This document shows, piece by piece, positions 18,595 through 28,542 of a stretch of DNA of 64,000 bases; positions within the stretch are counted from its first letter, which is position 1; every line of letters begins with the position of its first letter. A program made the translations under genes and the position numbers. The DNA lies in NCBI GenBank assembly GCA_965235975.1, contig CBDDZZ010000001.1, forward strand, positions 397,928 through 461,927, given 5' to 3'. Source of the stretch: Fontibacterium oligotrophicum (lineage in GTDB: Bacteria > Pseudomonadota > Alphaproteobacteria > Pelagibacterales > Pelagibacteraceae). The notes under the pieces were generated by a model that made no database searches, was not told where the DNA came from, and saw nothing but the letters and a program-made list of their open reading frames with translations.

Positions 18595-20015
18595 TTGTCT
18601 TTTACGCTTCTATTTGATTGATCAAGTGGGGGTATTGGATAATCTCCTGTAAAATAATGATCTGTAAATTCAGGATTTAAATTATTACGTTTTTGATAGC
18701 CCATAGCTTTATAAATTCCATCAATAGTCAAGAATCTTAAAGTTTTAACACCAATAAATTTAGTCATTTCATCCAAAGACATATTGTGTGCTAGAAGCTG
18801 GTCTTTATCTGGCGTGTCAATCCCATAGTAGTCTGGATACATAATAGGAGGACAAGATATTCTCATATGAACTTCTTTAGCTCCTGCTTCGTACATCATC
18901 TGAACTATTTTTTTTGATGTATTTCCTCTCACTATAGAGTCATCTATTAAAATTACTCTTTTATTTTTAACTAAAGATGAGTTCGCATTATGTTTTAATT
19001 TAACACCCAGTTGTCTAATTTGCTGAGTAGGCTCAATAAAGGTTCTTCCTACATAGTGATTTCTAATCAATCCAAGCTCAAAAGAAATCTTAGACTCTGT
19101 GGAGTATCCGATTGCAGCAGGAACGCCAGAATCTGGAACTGCAGAGACAATATCAGCATCTACATGGGATTCTTTTGCTAATTGTTCACCAAAATTTTTT
19201 CTAAATTCATAAACACTTTTGCCAGACATTAAACTGTCGGGTCTTGCAAAGTATATATATTCAAATATGCATGGTCGTGCTTTTATTTTAGGGAATGGCT
19301 TAATACTTTCTACTCCATCATTTGTAATCACGACAATTTCACCATTTTCAATTTCTCGAACGAAAGTCGCGCCAATAATATCTAATGCACATGTTTCAGA
19401 GGCAAGAACATATGATTTTTTTAACTTGCCAAGAACTAAAGGTCTTATTCCGTAAGGATCTCTAACGCCAATTAGTTTTTTATTAGTTAACATGACAAGG
19501 GCGTAACCACCTTGTATTTGAAATAAGGAGTCTATAATTTTATCAATAGTTTTTAATCTTTTTGAGCGAGCTATTAATTGAACTATTGTCTCGGTATCAG
19601 AGGTAGTTTGAAATATTGCTCCATCTTTAATCATTTTTTCTCTTAACATAATTGAATTCGTAAGATTTCCATTATGAGCGATACTAATTCCACCAGTATA
19701 TAAATCTGCAAAAAAGGGCTGGATATTTCTTAATACAGGGGCGCCTGTAGTTGAATATCGATTATGACCTATTGCAAAATTTCCTGGTAATTTTTGGATA
19801 GTTGTTTCTTTTGTAAAGTTATCACCTACTAAACCTAATCTTCTTTCAGAAAAAAAATTTTTGCCATCATAAGAGACGATGCCACAAGACTCTTGACCTC
19901 GATGTTGTAATGAATGTAATCCTAGAGCAGTTAAGGCCGAGGCATCAATATGATCAAAAATACCAAAAACACCACACTCTTCTTTTAATTTATCAGAATT
20001 TAAATCTAGAAGCAT
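18564..20015 (-). CDS. purF: Amidophosphoribosyltransferase
   Basis: A 483-residue enzyme that makes phosphoribosylamine from PRPP and glutamine, the first step of purine synthesis. A 13-residue leader precedes CGVFGIFDH, where the cysteine would be the exposed N-terminal nucleophile after processing. HSLQHRGQESCGI and HNRYSTTG are glutaminase motifs. The PRPP-binding loop is VILIDDSIVRGNTSKKI near residue 345. The length and architecture are normal. The cvpA gene lies immediately upstream, as in many proteobacteria. Confidence 0.96.
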   Translation of the reverse strand: MLLDLNSDKLKEECGVFGIFDHIDASALTALGLHSLQHRGQESCGIVSYDGKNFFSERRLGLVGDNFTKETTIQKLPGNFAIGHNRYSTTGAPVLRNIQPFFADLYTGGISIAHNGNLTNSIMLREKMIKDGAIFQTTSDTETIVQLIARSKRLKTIDKIIDSLFQIQGGYALVMLTNKKLIGVRDPYGIRPLVLGKLKKSYVLASETCALDIIGATFVREIENGEIVVITNDGVESIKPFPKIKARPCIFEYIYFARPDSLMSGKSVYEFRKNFGEQLAKESHVDADIVSAVPDSGVPAAIGYSTESKISFELGLIRNHYVGRTFIEPTQQIRQLGVKLKHNANSSLVKNKRVILIDDSIVRGNTSKKIVQMMYEAGAKEVHMRISCPPIMYPDYYGIDTPDKDQLLAHNMSLDEMTKFIGVKTLRFLTIDGIYKAMGYQKRNNLNPEFTDHYFTGDYPIPPLDQSNRSVKDNQLSLLSNIR

Positions 20016-20018
20016 AAA

Positions 20019-20567
20019 CTATTTTTTTAATTTATCTTTTGTTTCATCAAGATATTCATTACTAAATAGAATTTTTTCATCAAATATTTTTCTTCCGAAC
20101 TCAATTGCATTATAAGAGGAGCCGTTTTTAAGAGACGTTGGCCACTTATCATATATGTAAATATAATTTGATAGACTCAGTATTATAACACAATATAAAT
20201 AGCCAGTAATACCACCAAATATAAAACCAAATAATTTATCAATTCCTCCTAAACCTACCCATTTTATAGATTTTCCAATGCCTTTACCTAAGACTATTAT
20301 AAGAAAAAGACTTAATAAAAACACAGTTACACCAGAAACGGTTCGAGCTGTTGTCTCGTTTTTAATTATTTCATTAATATAAGGTAGCACATAAGGAATT
20401 GAAAATTTTGCTATTATAAAAGCTATAATCCATTTAAAAAAAGTGATTACGCTTAATACAAAGCCTTTTTTTGTTGAAGATATAATATTAAAAAGAATTA
20501 CTACGGATACAATAACATCAAATGTATTTATTTTAATAGATTCAAAAAAACTAATAAAATTATCCAT
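20019..20567 (-). CDS. cvpA: CvpA family membrane protein
   Basis: A 182-residue inner-membrane protein with four predicted helices. The opening TFDVIVSVVILFNIISSTKKGFV fits the CvpA/colicin V production family, and GGIDKLFGFIFGGITGYLY is the conserved third-helix region. CvpA is required for colicin V export in E. coli and is tied to envelope homeostasis, but its biochemical role is not settled. Its usual linkage to purF is kept here (3-base gap). The start overlaps the end of the upstream RND gene by 8 bases. Confidence 0.85.
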   Translation of the reverse strand: MDNFISFFESIKINTFDVIVSVVILFNIISSTKKGFVLSVITFFKWIIAFIIAKFSIPYVLPYINEIIKNETTARTVSGVTVFLLSLFLIIVLGKGIGKSIKWVGLGGIDKLFGFIFGGITGYLYCVIILSLSNYIYIYDKWPTSLKNGSSYNAIEFGRKIFDEKILFSNEYLDETKDKLKK

Positions 20568-23016
20568 TTTTAAATGGTTTAATAATTGAAATTAATTGTG
20601 GCATTAAAGTCAAAACAAGAGTCATCGCAGTTATCATTGCTAGACCCGTAAAGATTCCAAAGTAAATAGATGGAATAAAATTTGAAAATATCAGTATTGA
20701 AAATCCAAAAACAATTGTTAAAGATGCGTTAACAATTGCCTTGCCAACGGTTCTACTACAAATTTGAACAGTTTTTTTATAATTTTTATTCAGTTTAAAT
20801 TCTTCTCTAAAACGATAAATGTAATGAATGCTATTATCGATTGCTATACCAACTGTAATTGATGCAATAGTAATTGTCATCATATCTAAGGGAATATTAA
20901 ATAAGCCCAAGGTACCTAAAATAAAAAGTGCGGCAAGAAAATTAGGCACAGCAGCAACGATAGACCAAGATAGAGATTTAAATAGAATTAATAGTAAAAT
21001 AAATATCCCCGCAAAGGTTATTCCTAAAGTTTTAATTTGTGAGTCAAATAAGCTTTGTAATAAGTTATTAAATATCACTAATATTCCAGTAATTTTAAAG
21101 TCATCTTTATTTATCTGCAATTTTTCCTCTATGTCTTTTTGTATTTTTATTAATAATTCTTTTCTATTAAGCTCTGGATTCGAGTCTATTATTCTTAAAG
21201 AAATTCTTGCTTCGTTGTTGTCTATAGAAATATAAGGTGTAATTATATTTTTTTTAATATCCTCAGGCAATTTACTGTGTAAAATAGCCATTTCTAAAGG
21301 TCCTAATTTTTTATTATCGTTTAGTTTTTCACCCAATTGTAGAACTGAGTAAAAAGATAAAACTTTTCCTATTTCAGGTAAAGTTTCTAAGTACTGATGA
21401 ACATTAACGATATTGTTAATTCTAAAACTTGTAAACCAGTAGCTGTCTTTATATTCATCAGAAGATGAACCTTCAAAAAAATCATCGTCGGCTGATGTTG
21501 ATTTAGACTCGGTTTCTTTAAATTTTAAAATAATATCCAGAGGAGTGGTTCCGCCTAATTTTTCATCAATAAGCTTCATTCCTTTATATATTTCAGTGTT
21601 CTTATCAAAATAGTTAATAAAACTATTTTCAACTTTTAGTTTTGTTATTCCGTAAATACTCAGGATTAAGATAATAGTTGAAATTATAAGAACTAAAAAT
21701 TTTTGATTAATTGCAATCGAACATAGAATTTCAGCTATTTTTGAATTTTTACTTTTATGAGAAGACGTTAACTTTGGATTAAATTTTATTATTAGGTACG
21801 GAAGTAAAAGAATTGATACAAACATAGATATAAATAATCCAAGTGACATCATCCAACCAAAGTCAATGACAGGTTTAATATTACTAAAAATAAATGATAG
21901 AAATGCCAATGCTGTTGTTAAAACTGCATAGAAGATTGGAGTAATAATTTTAGTGGTTGTTAAATATGATAAGTAACTTGAATTTTTTTTAGGAAATTCT
22001 GCTTGTAATTGTTTATATCGCTCTACGTAATGAATATTTATTTCCATTGTAAGAATAAGCATTAGAGAAATAAAATTAGAAGATATAACTGTCACTTTCC
22101 AATTAAGATACCCAAGCATTCCTGTCATTATTGTTATAGATAAAAAACAACTCAATAGAGGGAATATCACCCACCTAACATCTCTAAAAATAAACCATAA
22201 TGTTGTTAAAATAAAAATAAAAACACCTGAGCCAAAAACAATTATATCTTTTTTAACAAATGATATTAAGTCATCAGCTATCATTGGTATTCCAGAAAGA
22301 TTTATATCAGCAATACTTTTGTATTTAGAAATATGAGATCTAATTTCAATGTTATATAATTCTAAATTTTTATTTTGTTCCTTTTTAAGTTTTTCAAGGA
22401 CTAGTTGGTGATTTTTAAATTCTTTAAAATCTTCGGTAGAAAGTTTATTATTTTCTTGTTTATTAAGAAAATTTTTGTTTATTTCTAATGCTGATAGATA
22501 TTTTTTGTTATCTTTAATATAAACAACAATACCAAAAGTTGTTGCATCGTCATTTATTATTAATCTTTTAAAAACTGGACTATTTTTTAATTCATTTAAA
22601 GCTCTATTTATTTCAATCCCAGGAGTGGTTATATATTGAATATTATTTATCTTTTCGATTAAGGGTTGATCAGAACTCTCAAATAAAGGTGCATTTAGTA
22701 TACTTATAGTCTTGCTGACCCACTGAATATTATCAATTTCATTAACAAATTTTTTTAATTCTCTAAGCGCTTCATCATTAATTTTTTTCTTAGGAGAATA
22801 TGTAATTACAAAAAAATCCTCTGATGAATAACGTTCATTTACAGACCTTAAATAATTTAAATCAGGATCATTTTCTAATAGCAAGGAATCAGCAGAAGCA
22901 TCTAGCTGGAAATTTTTTGCGTTATAAACTGAAAAAGAAAGTACAAGGATTAGTAAAATGAGTATAAATTTTGGCTTTTCTAATAGTTTTTTATATATAA
23001 GATTTATAAAATTCAT
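20560..23016 (-). CDS. RND/MMPL superfamily exporter
   Basis: An 818-residue membrane protein with the duplicated RND plan: one helix (about residues 15-30), a large periplasmic loop, a five-helix bundle (about 255-410), then the same again (helix near 440, loop, bundle about 650-810). It belongs to the short predicted-exporter branch that includes MMPL proteins and hopanoid or lipid exporters, not the AcrB multidrug branch. TIASITVGIAIDNSIHYIYRFREE is the conserved transmembrane motif with the acidic residue of the proton path. The substrate is unknown; lipid transport is a guess from relatives. It sits between cvpA and alr. Confidence 0.85.
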   Translation of the reverse strand: MNFINLIYKKLLEKPKFILILLILVLSFSVYNAKNFQLDASADSLLLENDPDLNYLRSVNERYSSEDFFVITYSPKKKINDEALRELKKFVNEIDNIQWVSKTISILNAPLFESSDQPLIEKINNIQYITTPGIEINRALNELKNSPVFKRLIINDDATTFGIVVYIKDNKKYLSALEINKNFLNKQENNKLSTEDFKEFKNHQLVLEKLKKEQNKNLELYNIEIRSHISKYKSIADINLSGIPMIADDLISFVKKDIIVFGSGVFIFILTTLWFIFRDVRWVIFPLLSCFLSITIMTGMLGYLNWKVTVISSNFISLMLILTMEINIHYVERYKQLQAEFPKKNSSYLSYLTTTKIITPIFYAVLTTALAFLSFIFSNIKPVIDFGWMMSLGLFISMFVSILLLPYLIIKFNPKLTSSHKSKNSKIAEILCSIAINQKFLVLIISTIILILSIYGITKLKVENSFINYFDKNTEIYKGMKLIDEKLGGTTPLDIILKFKETESKSTSADDDFFEGSSSDEYKDSYWFTSFRINNIVNVHQYLETLPEIGKVLSFYSVLQLGEKLNDNKKLGPLEMAILHSKLPEDIKKNIITPYISIDNNEARISLRIIDSNPELNRKELLIKIQKDIEEKLQINKDDFKITGILVIFNNLLQSLFDSQIKTLGITFAGIFILLLILFKSLSWSIVAAVPNFLAALFILGTLGLFNIPLDMMTITIASITVGIAIDNSIHYIYRFREEFKLNKNYKKTVQICSRTVGKAIVNASLTIVFGFSILIFSNFIPSIYFGIFTGLAMITAMTLVLTLMPQLISIIKPFKNG

Positions 23017-23018
23017 TA

Positions 23019-24101
23019 TTAATTTAAATAAACTCTCTCACATCTTTCAGAGACTGAAGTAATAATATCATAAGGAGAAGTGTTGGAAATTTTTGCAAAT
23101 TGATCTAAATTTAAATTTTGTCCAAATACTTCTAAATGATCTCCAATTTTGATTTTATTTTTAACTTTAGTAATATCAATAATCATTAAATCCATAGATA
23201 TTCTTCCGATCATTGGAAGTTTAGTATTTTTATAAAATACATGGCCAATGTTTGATAATTTAATTCTTATTCCATCCGCATATCCTAACGGAATAGTAGC
23301 AGTTATTAGATTTTTTTTTGCTTTAAAGGTTTGATTGTAACCAGCTGTCTCGCCCTTATTTAATGAGTTGATTTGAATAATTGGAGATATTAAAGAAACT
23401 ACATTTTTTAATTCTTTATTAAAAAATAATTTTCCACCATATAAAGCAATTCCAGGTCTTACCATATCAAAATGATAATCCTTTCCTAAAAATATCCCCC
23501 CTGATGCTGCTAAACTAAATTTACAATTAGGTAATTGAAACATAGACTTAATTTTTAAAAATCTTTTTTTTTGAAGGAGATTGTATTTACTTTTTTTTTC
23601 GTCAGCACTAGCAAGGTGAGTTAAAATTAAAACTTCTTTAAAATTTTTAATTATACTTTTTTCTTTAGAAATTTTTAAAAGCTCATCATTTTGCATACCA
23701 GATCTACACATACCAGTATCAAATTGCATTACTAGTTTTTTAAAGTATTTTTTTTTAATTAAAAAGGTTGTCCAATTTTTAAATTGTTCATATGTATTTA
23801 GTATTGGTATAAATTTATTTTTATAAAAAATTTGCTCTTCATTTTTATTTAATCCATTTGCAACATAAATATTTATATTGGAAATTTTTTTATTAATTCT
23901 TAAAGCTTCAGAAACATTTGCTACCCAAAAATCTTTACAATTATTTTTAACTAGAAATTTTACAATCTCTACATCACCTAAACCGTAAGCGTTTGCTTTA
24001 ACCGTTGCGCAAATAGTTTTTTTTGTTAATTTTTTTATAATGTTAAGATTATTTTTAACATTTTTTAAATTGATAATTAATTTTGAATGCGAATATTGCA
24101 T
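23019..24101 (-). CDS. alr: Alanine racemase
   Basis: A 360-residue PLP enzyme converting L- to D-alanine for peptidoglycan. The PLP lysine is in ATVKANAYGLGD near residue 35. MQFDTGMCRSGM, MVRPGIALYGG and ATIPLGYADGIR are family motifs, and GRISMDLMIIDIT contains the region near the second catalytic residue. Length is typical. It lies 6 bases after dnaB on the same strand, so it is likely cotranscribed. Confidence 0.94.
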   Translation of the reverse strand: MQYSHSKLIINLKNVKNNLNIIKKLTKKTICATVKANAYGLGDVEIVKFLVKNNCKDFWVANVSEALRINKKISNINIYVANGLNKNEEQIFYKNKFIPILNTYEQFKNWTTFLIKKKYFKKLVMQFDTGMCRSGMQNDELLKISKEKSIIKNFKEVLILTHLASADEKKSKYNLLQKKRFLKIKSMFQLPNCKFSLAASGGIFLGKDYHFDMVRPGIALYGGKLFFNKELKNVVSLISPIIQINSLNKGETAGYNQTFKAKKNLITATIPLGYADGIRIKLSNIGHVFYKNTKLPMIGRISMDLMIIDITKVKNKIKIGDHLEVFGQNLNLDQFAKISNTSPYDIITSVSERCERVYLN

Positions 24102-24107
24102 TCATGG

Positions 24108-25547
24108 TTAATTATCAAATTTAATATTATTTGCATCTTTAAACTTGGTGTAAGCACTCTCAAATTCTAAATTAATTATACCTGTAGGACCATGTCTTTG
24201 TTTTCCAATAATTACTAGAGCTTGATTATGAACTTGGCTCATTTTTTCTTGCCATGTAATATGTTCAGCCGTACCAGCCTGTGGTTCGCTCTTTTCTAAA
24301 TAATATTCTGGCCTGTATACAAACATAACTACATCAGCATCCTGTTCGATAGAACCAGACTCTCTTAAGTCTGATAATTGAGGTCTCTTATCATCTCTTT
24401 GCTCTACAGCTCGTGATAATTGTGACAATGCTAAAACAGGAACGCTTAATTCTTTAGCTAGAGCTTTTAAGCCTTGGGTTATTTCTCCGATCTCCTGAAC
24501 TCTACCTTCATATTTAAAATTTCCAGTAGTCATGAGTTGTATATAATCAACCACAATTAAATCTAAACCGTGAAGTCTTTTAATTCTTCGCGCTCTATTT
24601 GCTAATGTAGAAATTTTAATTGCAGGAGTTTCATCAATATATAGAGGCAGATCATTAATATTTTTTGAAGCTTCAATGAATTTTTCTAAATCTTCCTGAG
24701 TGATTTTGCCTCTTCTTATATCGTTTGATCTTATTCTTGATTGTTCAGCTAATATTCTCGTTGATAATTGTTCAGAAGACATCTCAAGAGAAAAAAAGGC
24801 AACAGAGGACTTTCCTTCTTTATTATCCATAATTTTTTTTGCAGCATGAAAAGCGATGTTAGTTGCAAGAGCTGTTTTTCCCATTGAGGGTCTTCCAGCA
24901 ATAATTACCAAATCTCCTTTATGCATGCCTCCAAGTCTTTCATCTAGATCACGAAGACCCGTGGGTACTCCGACTATGCCTTCATCATTTTTAAAAGCTC
25001 GCATTGCCATATCAACAGTTTCGCCGAGAGCCTTTTCAAATGACATATAAGACCTGTCAAATTTTCCTCTTTCAGCAAGATCAAAAAGTTTTTTTTCTGC
25101 ACCTTCTATTAATTGTTCAGCAGTATGCTCTAAATTTTTATTATTAGCTTCTGTTAATGTATTTTCGGCTAATTCAATTAGCTTTCTTCTCAAATGAAGA
25201 TCATAAATTACTTTTGCATAATCTTTACTTTGAAAGGCAGAGGTAGATAATCTTGTAAGTTTTGCAATATATTCATTGCCACCTAATTCTTTTAATGATT
25301 GGTCATTTTCTAAATAATTTTTTAGAGTAATAGGACTTGCTAGTAATCCTTTACTAATTAATTTATTTAAATAATGAAATATTTTTTGATGAATAGGATC
25401 AAAGAAGATATTTTCATTAACAATAGTTGAAATTTCGTCAAATATTTCGTTATTTACTAATATTGAGCCTAATATTATTTGTTCTGCCTCTATATTATTA
25501 GGTAACTCTTTGGTTGTATTTAAAATTCTAATATTTTCTGCACTCAT
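24108..25547 (-). CDS. dnaB: Replicative DNA helicase DnaB
   Basis: A 479-residue hexameric 5'-3' helicase that unwinds DNA at replication forks. The N-terminal domain begins with PNNIEAEQIILGSILVNNE, followed by the linker helix that contacts DnaG and the RecA-like motor with Walker A GRPSMGKTALA (about residue 203-213). DLIVVDYIQLM is Walker B, and QLSDLRESGSIEQDADVVMF holds the arginine finger region. Full length with no intein. A perfect DnaA box lies 57 bases upstream of the start. Confidence 0.97.
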   Translation of the reverse strand: MSAENIRILNTTKELPNNIEAEQIILGSILVNNEIFDEISTIVNENIFFDPIHQKIFHYLNKLISKGLLASPITLKNYLENDQSLKELGGNEYIAKLTRLSTSAFQSKDYAKVIYDLHLRRKLIELAENTLTEANNKNLEHTAEQLIEGAEKKLFDLAERGKFDRSYMSFEKALGETVDMAMRAFKNDEGIVGVPTGLRDLDERLGGMHKGDLVIIAGRPSMGKTALATNIAFHAAKKIMDNKEGKSSVAFFSLEMSSEQLSTRILAEQSRIRSNDIRRGKITQEDLEKFIEASKNINDLPLYIDETPAIKISTLANRARRIKRLHGLDLIVVDYIQLMTTGNFKYEGRVQEIGEITQGLKALAKELSVPVLALSQLSRAVEQRDDKRPQLSDLRESGSIEQDADVVMFVYRPEYYLEKSEPQAGTAEHITWQEKMSQVHNQALVIIGKQRHGPTGIINLEFESAYTKFKDANNIKFDN

Positions 25548-25603
25548 ACAAATATTTAAATTTATTTAAGATGCGAGTATAGAATAATTTTAGATTTGTT
25601 TAA

Positions 25604-25612
25604 TGTGGATAA
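25604..25612 (-). promoter_or_regulatory. Perfect DnaA box upstream of dnaB
   Basis: The minus strand reads TTATCCACA, the exact R-type DnaA box consensus, in the 82-base gap between rplI and dnaB. A single box is compatible with DnaA-linked control of dnaB, and a chance match of nine bases in this AT-rich genome is also possible. No cluster of boxes or AT-rich unwinding element beside it suggests an origin. Confidence 0.45.
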
Positions 25613-25629
25613 GTTAGTAACTTTTTTGC

Positions 25630-26088
25630 TTAAACTATTTTTTCAACTGAAACAACTTTTACTTTAATTGAGGCCTGAACGTCAGCATGTAAATTTATAA
25701 TCACTGTGTAATCACCAATTTTTTTAATTTGCTCTTTAAGTTCAATCATATTTGCTAAAATATTTTTGAAATTATGTAATTCTAAATTTTGTATGATCTC
25801 TTTAATAGTTAAAGATCCATAAAGAGCGCCACCTTCCATAGAATTCTTAGTAATTTTTAATTCAAATTTATCAATTTCCTTTTGAATTTTTACAGCTTCA
25901 TTTTTTAGGTCATTATTTTTTTTATTTAATTCTTCTCTTCTTTTTTCAAAAACAGCTAAATTTTCTTTCGAGGCAACTAGGGCTTTATTATTTTTTAAGA
26001 GATAATTTCTAGCAAAACCATTAGCGACTTTTACTTTGCTACCAATCTTTCCCAATTTTTTTATATTTTCTAAAAGAATAACTTCCAT
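25630..26088 (-). CDS. rplI: 50S ribosomal protein L9
   Basis: A 152-residue L9. The N-terminal rRNA-binding domain is present (MEVILLENIKKLGKIGSKVK, then VANGFARNYLLKNNKA), followed by the long lysine- and glutamate-rich connecting helix and the C-terminal domain with GGALYGSLTIKEI. L9 binds the base of the L1 stalk on the 50S subunit and supports translational fidelity. It forms the rpsF-rpsR-rplI operon with 2 bases after rpsR. Confidence 0.96.
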   Translation of the reverse strand: MEVILLENIKKLGKIGSKVKVANGFARNYLLKNNKALVASKENLAVFEKRREELNKKNNDLKNEAVKIQKEIDKFELKITKNSMEGGALYGSLTIKEIIQNLELHNFKNILANMIELKEQIKKIGDYTVIINLHADVQASIKVKVVSVEKIV

Positions 26089-26090
26089 GA

Positions 26091-26372
26091 TTAATCCACT
26101 ACAAATGGTAATAAAGCTAATATTCTAGCTTTTTTTATTTCATTAGATAACTCTTTTTGTTTTGCATAGCAAACAGATGTTATTCTGCTTGGCAACATTT
26201 TCCCAGTTTCAGATGTATATTTTTGAAGTAATTTTAAATTTTTATAATTAATTACAGGAGCATCTTTTCCACTTAAGGGGCAATCTCTTGTAAATTTAGT
26301 AGTTGCTTTTTGAAAAAGCATTAAATTTGAATTATTATTTTTTTTAGTCTTTTTTATATTTTTTCTTTTCAT
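26091..26372 (-). CDS. rpsR: 30S ribosomal protein S18
   Basis: A 93-residue S18 with a lysine and asparagine-rich N-terminal tail and the conserved core YKNLKLLQKYTSETGKMLPS followed by RITSVCYAKQKELSNEIKKA. S18 dimerises with S6 and binds 16S rRNA in the platform. The C-terminal LALLPFVVD end is typical. Its start touches the rpsF stop. Confidence 0.96.
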   Translation of the reverse strand: MKRKNIKKTKKNNNSNLMLFQKATTKFTRDCPLSGKDAPVINYKNLKLLQKYTSETGKMLPSRITSVCYAKQKELSNEIKKARILALLPFVVD

Positions 26373-26704
26373 TATTTATTATCTTCCTTTTGCATGAGTT
26401 CAGAATTTTCCTCAGGTACATTTTTTATTTTAATAGTCATGAACCTTAAAATATTTGCATCAATTCTTTCAATCTTTTCTAGTTCTTGAACAATCACAGG
26501 TTCTCCAGAAAAATATAAATTTGTATAATAACCTTTTTTAAAATTTTTAATTGGATAGGCTAATTGCCTTAGACCCCAATTTTCTTTTTTTTCAATTTTA
26601 CCTTTATTTTTTTTTATAAGATCTTCAATTTTTTGATGAAGATCAGAAAGATCTTTGTTATTTAAACTTTGCGAAGCTATATATGTGTGCTCGTAATAAT
26701 TCAT
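26372..26704 (-). CDS. rpsF: 30S ribosomal protein S6
   Basis: A 110-residue S6 with MNYYEHTYIASQSLNNKDLS at the start, KENWGLRQLAYPIKNFKKGYY in the middle and IERIDANILRFMTIKI, all core motifs of the family. S6 joins S18 on the 30S platform. It leads the rpsF-rpsR-rplI operon and is divergent from fabD. The 125-base gap carries no S6:S18 autoregulatory leader that I could recognise. Confidence 0.96.
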   Translation of the reverse strand: MNYYEHTYIASQSLNNKDLSDLHQKIEDLIKKNKGKIEKKENWGLRQLAYPIKNFKKGYYTNLYFSGEPVIVQELEKIERIDANILRFMTIKIKNVPEENSELMQKEDNK

Positions 26705-26829
26705 TTTTGCTTATGGTTGCTTTTATTTAGCATCCCAACTTTATATTAAAGTCGAGAAAGTCTTCGCAATATATAATTTTTTTTTTTTAATACAACAGCA
26801 TTTATTTTGCTATAACTACTTACTAAATT

Positions 26830-27759
26830 ATGAAAGCAATCGTATTTCCAGGGCAGGGCTCTCAGTATGTTGGTATGGGAAAGGACTTTTATGATACGTT
26901 TAGTGAAGCAAAGCAGGTCTTTTATGAAGTCGATGATGCTTTAGAATTTAAATTATCCAATATTATTCTAAACGGACCTATAGAAACCTTAAATTTAACA
27001 GAAAATACTCAGCCAGCTATAATGACTGTAGGGGTTGCAATTTATAGAACTTTACAAAAACAAAAAATAAAAGAATTAAAAGACTATAGTTTTTTTGCCG
27101 GACATTCTTTGGGAGAATATACATCTTTAATCTGTTCAAATTCATTAACTTTAAGAGATGGTGCTAAAATTTTAAAAGAAAGAGGTAAGTCAATGCAAGA
27201 TGCTGTTCCTGTAAATGTTGGCGCCATGGCAGCTGTATTAGGAGCAGAAATTAACCTAATTAATGAAGTGATAAACAATAATAATTCAATTAAGGGAATT
27301 GCTGAAATTTCAAATGATAATTGTCCTGGGCAAATAGTTATAAGTGGTAATAAGGATAAAATTAATAAAATAGTAGACGATCTAAAAAATATTCATGGTA
27401 AAAAAGCAATATTATTACCAGTTAGTGCGCCCTTTCATTGCTCTTTAATGCAGCCTTCCGCAGATAAAATGAATCAAATTTTAATAAAAACAAATTTTTT
27501 ACAACCAATAATAAATATTGTTTCTAATGTTACAGCCAAGACGATTGTAAATTTTAAAGAAATACCTTCTTTGCTTACCAAGCAAATTACTCATCATGTT
27601 AAATGGAGAGAATCAGTTGATTTTATGAAAACAAATGGCGTAAAACATTTTATTGAAATAGGACCGGGAAAAGCTTTAACAGGCATGATAAAAAGAATAG
27701 GAAAAGAACTTACAACAACTACAATTGATAATATAACTCAATTTAATGAATTTAATTAA
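26830..27759 (+). CDS. fabD: Malonyl-CoA ACP transacylase
   Basis: A 309-residue enzyme that loads malonyl groups onto acyl carrier protein. FPGQGSQYVGMGKDF is the N-terminal oxyanion region, FAGHSLGEYTSL holds the catalytic serine (about residue 94), and SAPFHCSLM holds the catalytic histidine. Length is normal. It overlaps fabG by 14 bases. Confidence 0.96.
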   Translation: MKAIVFPGQGSQYVGMGKDFYDTFSEAKQVFYEVDDALEFKLSNIILNGPIETLNLTENTQPAIMTVGVAIYRTLQKQKIKELKDYSFFAGHSLGEYTSLICSNSLTLRDGAKILKERGKSMQDAVPVNVGAMAAVLGAEINLINEVINNNNSIKGIAEISNDNCPGQIVISGNKDKINKIVDDLKNIHGKKAILLPVSAPFHCSLMQPSADKMNQILIKTNFLQPIINIVSNVTAKTIVNFKEIPSLLTKQITHHVKWRESVDFMKTNGVKHFIEIGPGKALTGMIKRIGKELTTTTIDNITQFNEFN

Positions 27760-28486
27760 TTTAAAAAATAAAAAAGTTTTTATCACAGGCGGTACCTCTG
27801 GAATTGGACTTTCTATTTTAGAGAATTTTTATAAATTAGAAGCTGATATATTCACGATTGGAACGAATGTTGAAAATCTTAAGACTATTCAAAGCAATTT
27901 TCCTAAAATTAAAACTTCTAATTTTAATTTAGAAAATCATCAAAAGATTGAAGAGTTATTAAAAGAAGCCAAAGAAAAATTAGGAGGTTTAGATATTGTT
28001 ATAAATAACGCTGGTATCACGAAAGATAATCTTGCAATTAGAATGTCAGATGAGGAATGGAACAAAGTAATTAATATTAATTTAACCGCTGTTTTTTTGA
28101 TTTGTAAGCATTCAATTAAAGTAATGATGAAACAGAATTCGGGATCTATAATAAATATTAGCTCAATTGTAGGACATACGGGAAATTTTGGCCAAGCTAA
28201 TTATTCCAGTGCCAAGGCAGGAATAATTGCAATGTCAAAAAGTCTTGCAAAAGAGTATGCAAAAAAAAATATTAGAGTAAATTGTATTTCACCTGGATTT
28301 ATTGATACAAAAATGACTAAAAGTATCAATGAGGAATTTAAAAAGAAACTTATAGAAAATATTCCTATGGGCAAATTAGGTAACGGAAACGATATTGCTA
28401 ATTGTGCCGTTTTCTTAGCATCTGATCTTTCTAGTTATATTACAGGCGAAACCATCCATGTTAATGGTGGTATGTATATGGCTTGA
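27746..28486 (+). CDS. fabG: 3-oxoacyl-ACP reductase
   Basis: A 246-residue short-chain dehydrogenase that reduces 3-oxoacyl-ACP. The nucleotide-binding GGTSGIG motif is at residues about 15-21, NNAGIT follows, the catalytic serine is in INISSIVG, and the catalytic pair is YSSAKAG. The C-terminal GETIHVNGGMYMA is typical of FabG. The chosen start overlaps the fabD end and gives the standard N-terminus. Confidence 0.95.
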   Translation: MNLINLKNKKVFITGGTSGIGLSILENFYKLEADIFTIGTNVENLKTIQSNFPKIKTSNFNLENHQKIEELLKEAKEKLGGLDIVINNAGITKDNLAIRMSDEEWNKVININLTAVFLICKHSIKVMMKQNSGSIINISSIVGHTGNFGQANYSSAKAGIIAMSKSLAKEYAKKNIRVNCISPGFIDTKMTKSINEEFKKKLIENIPMGKLGNGNDIANCAVFLASDLSSYITGETIHVNGGMYMA

Positions 28487-28542
28487 TTTATTTAATTTAT
28501 TCATTTATTGAAAGAATCATTAATAATTAAGGGAGTTTAAAA

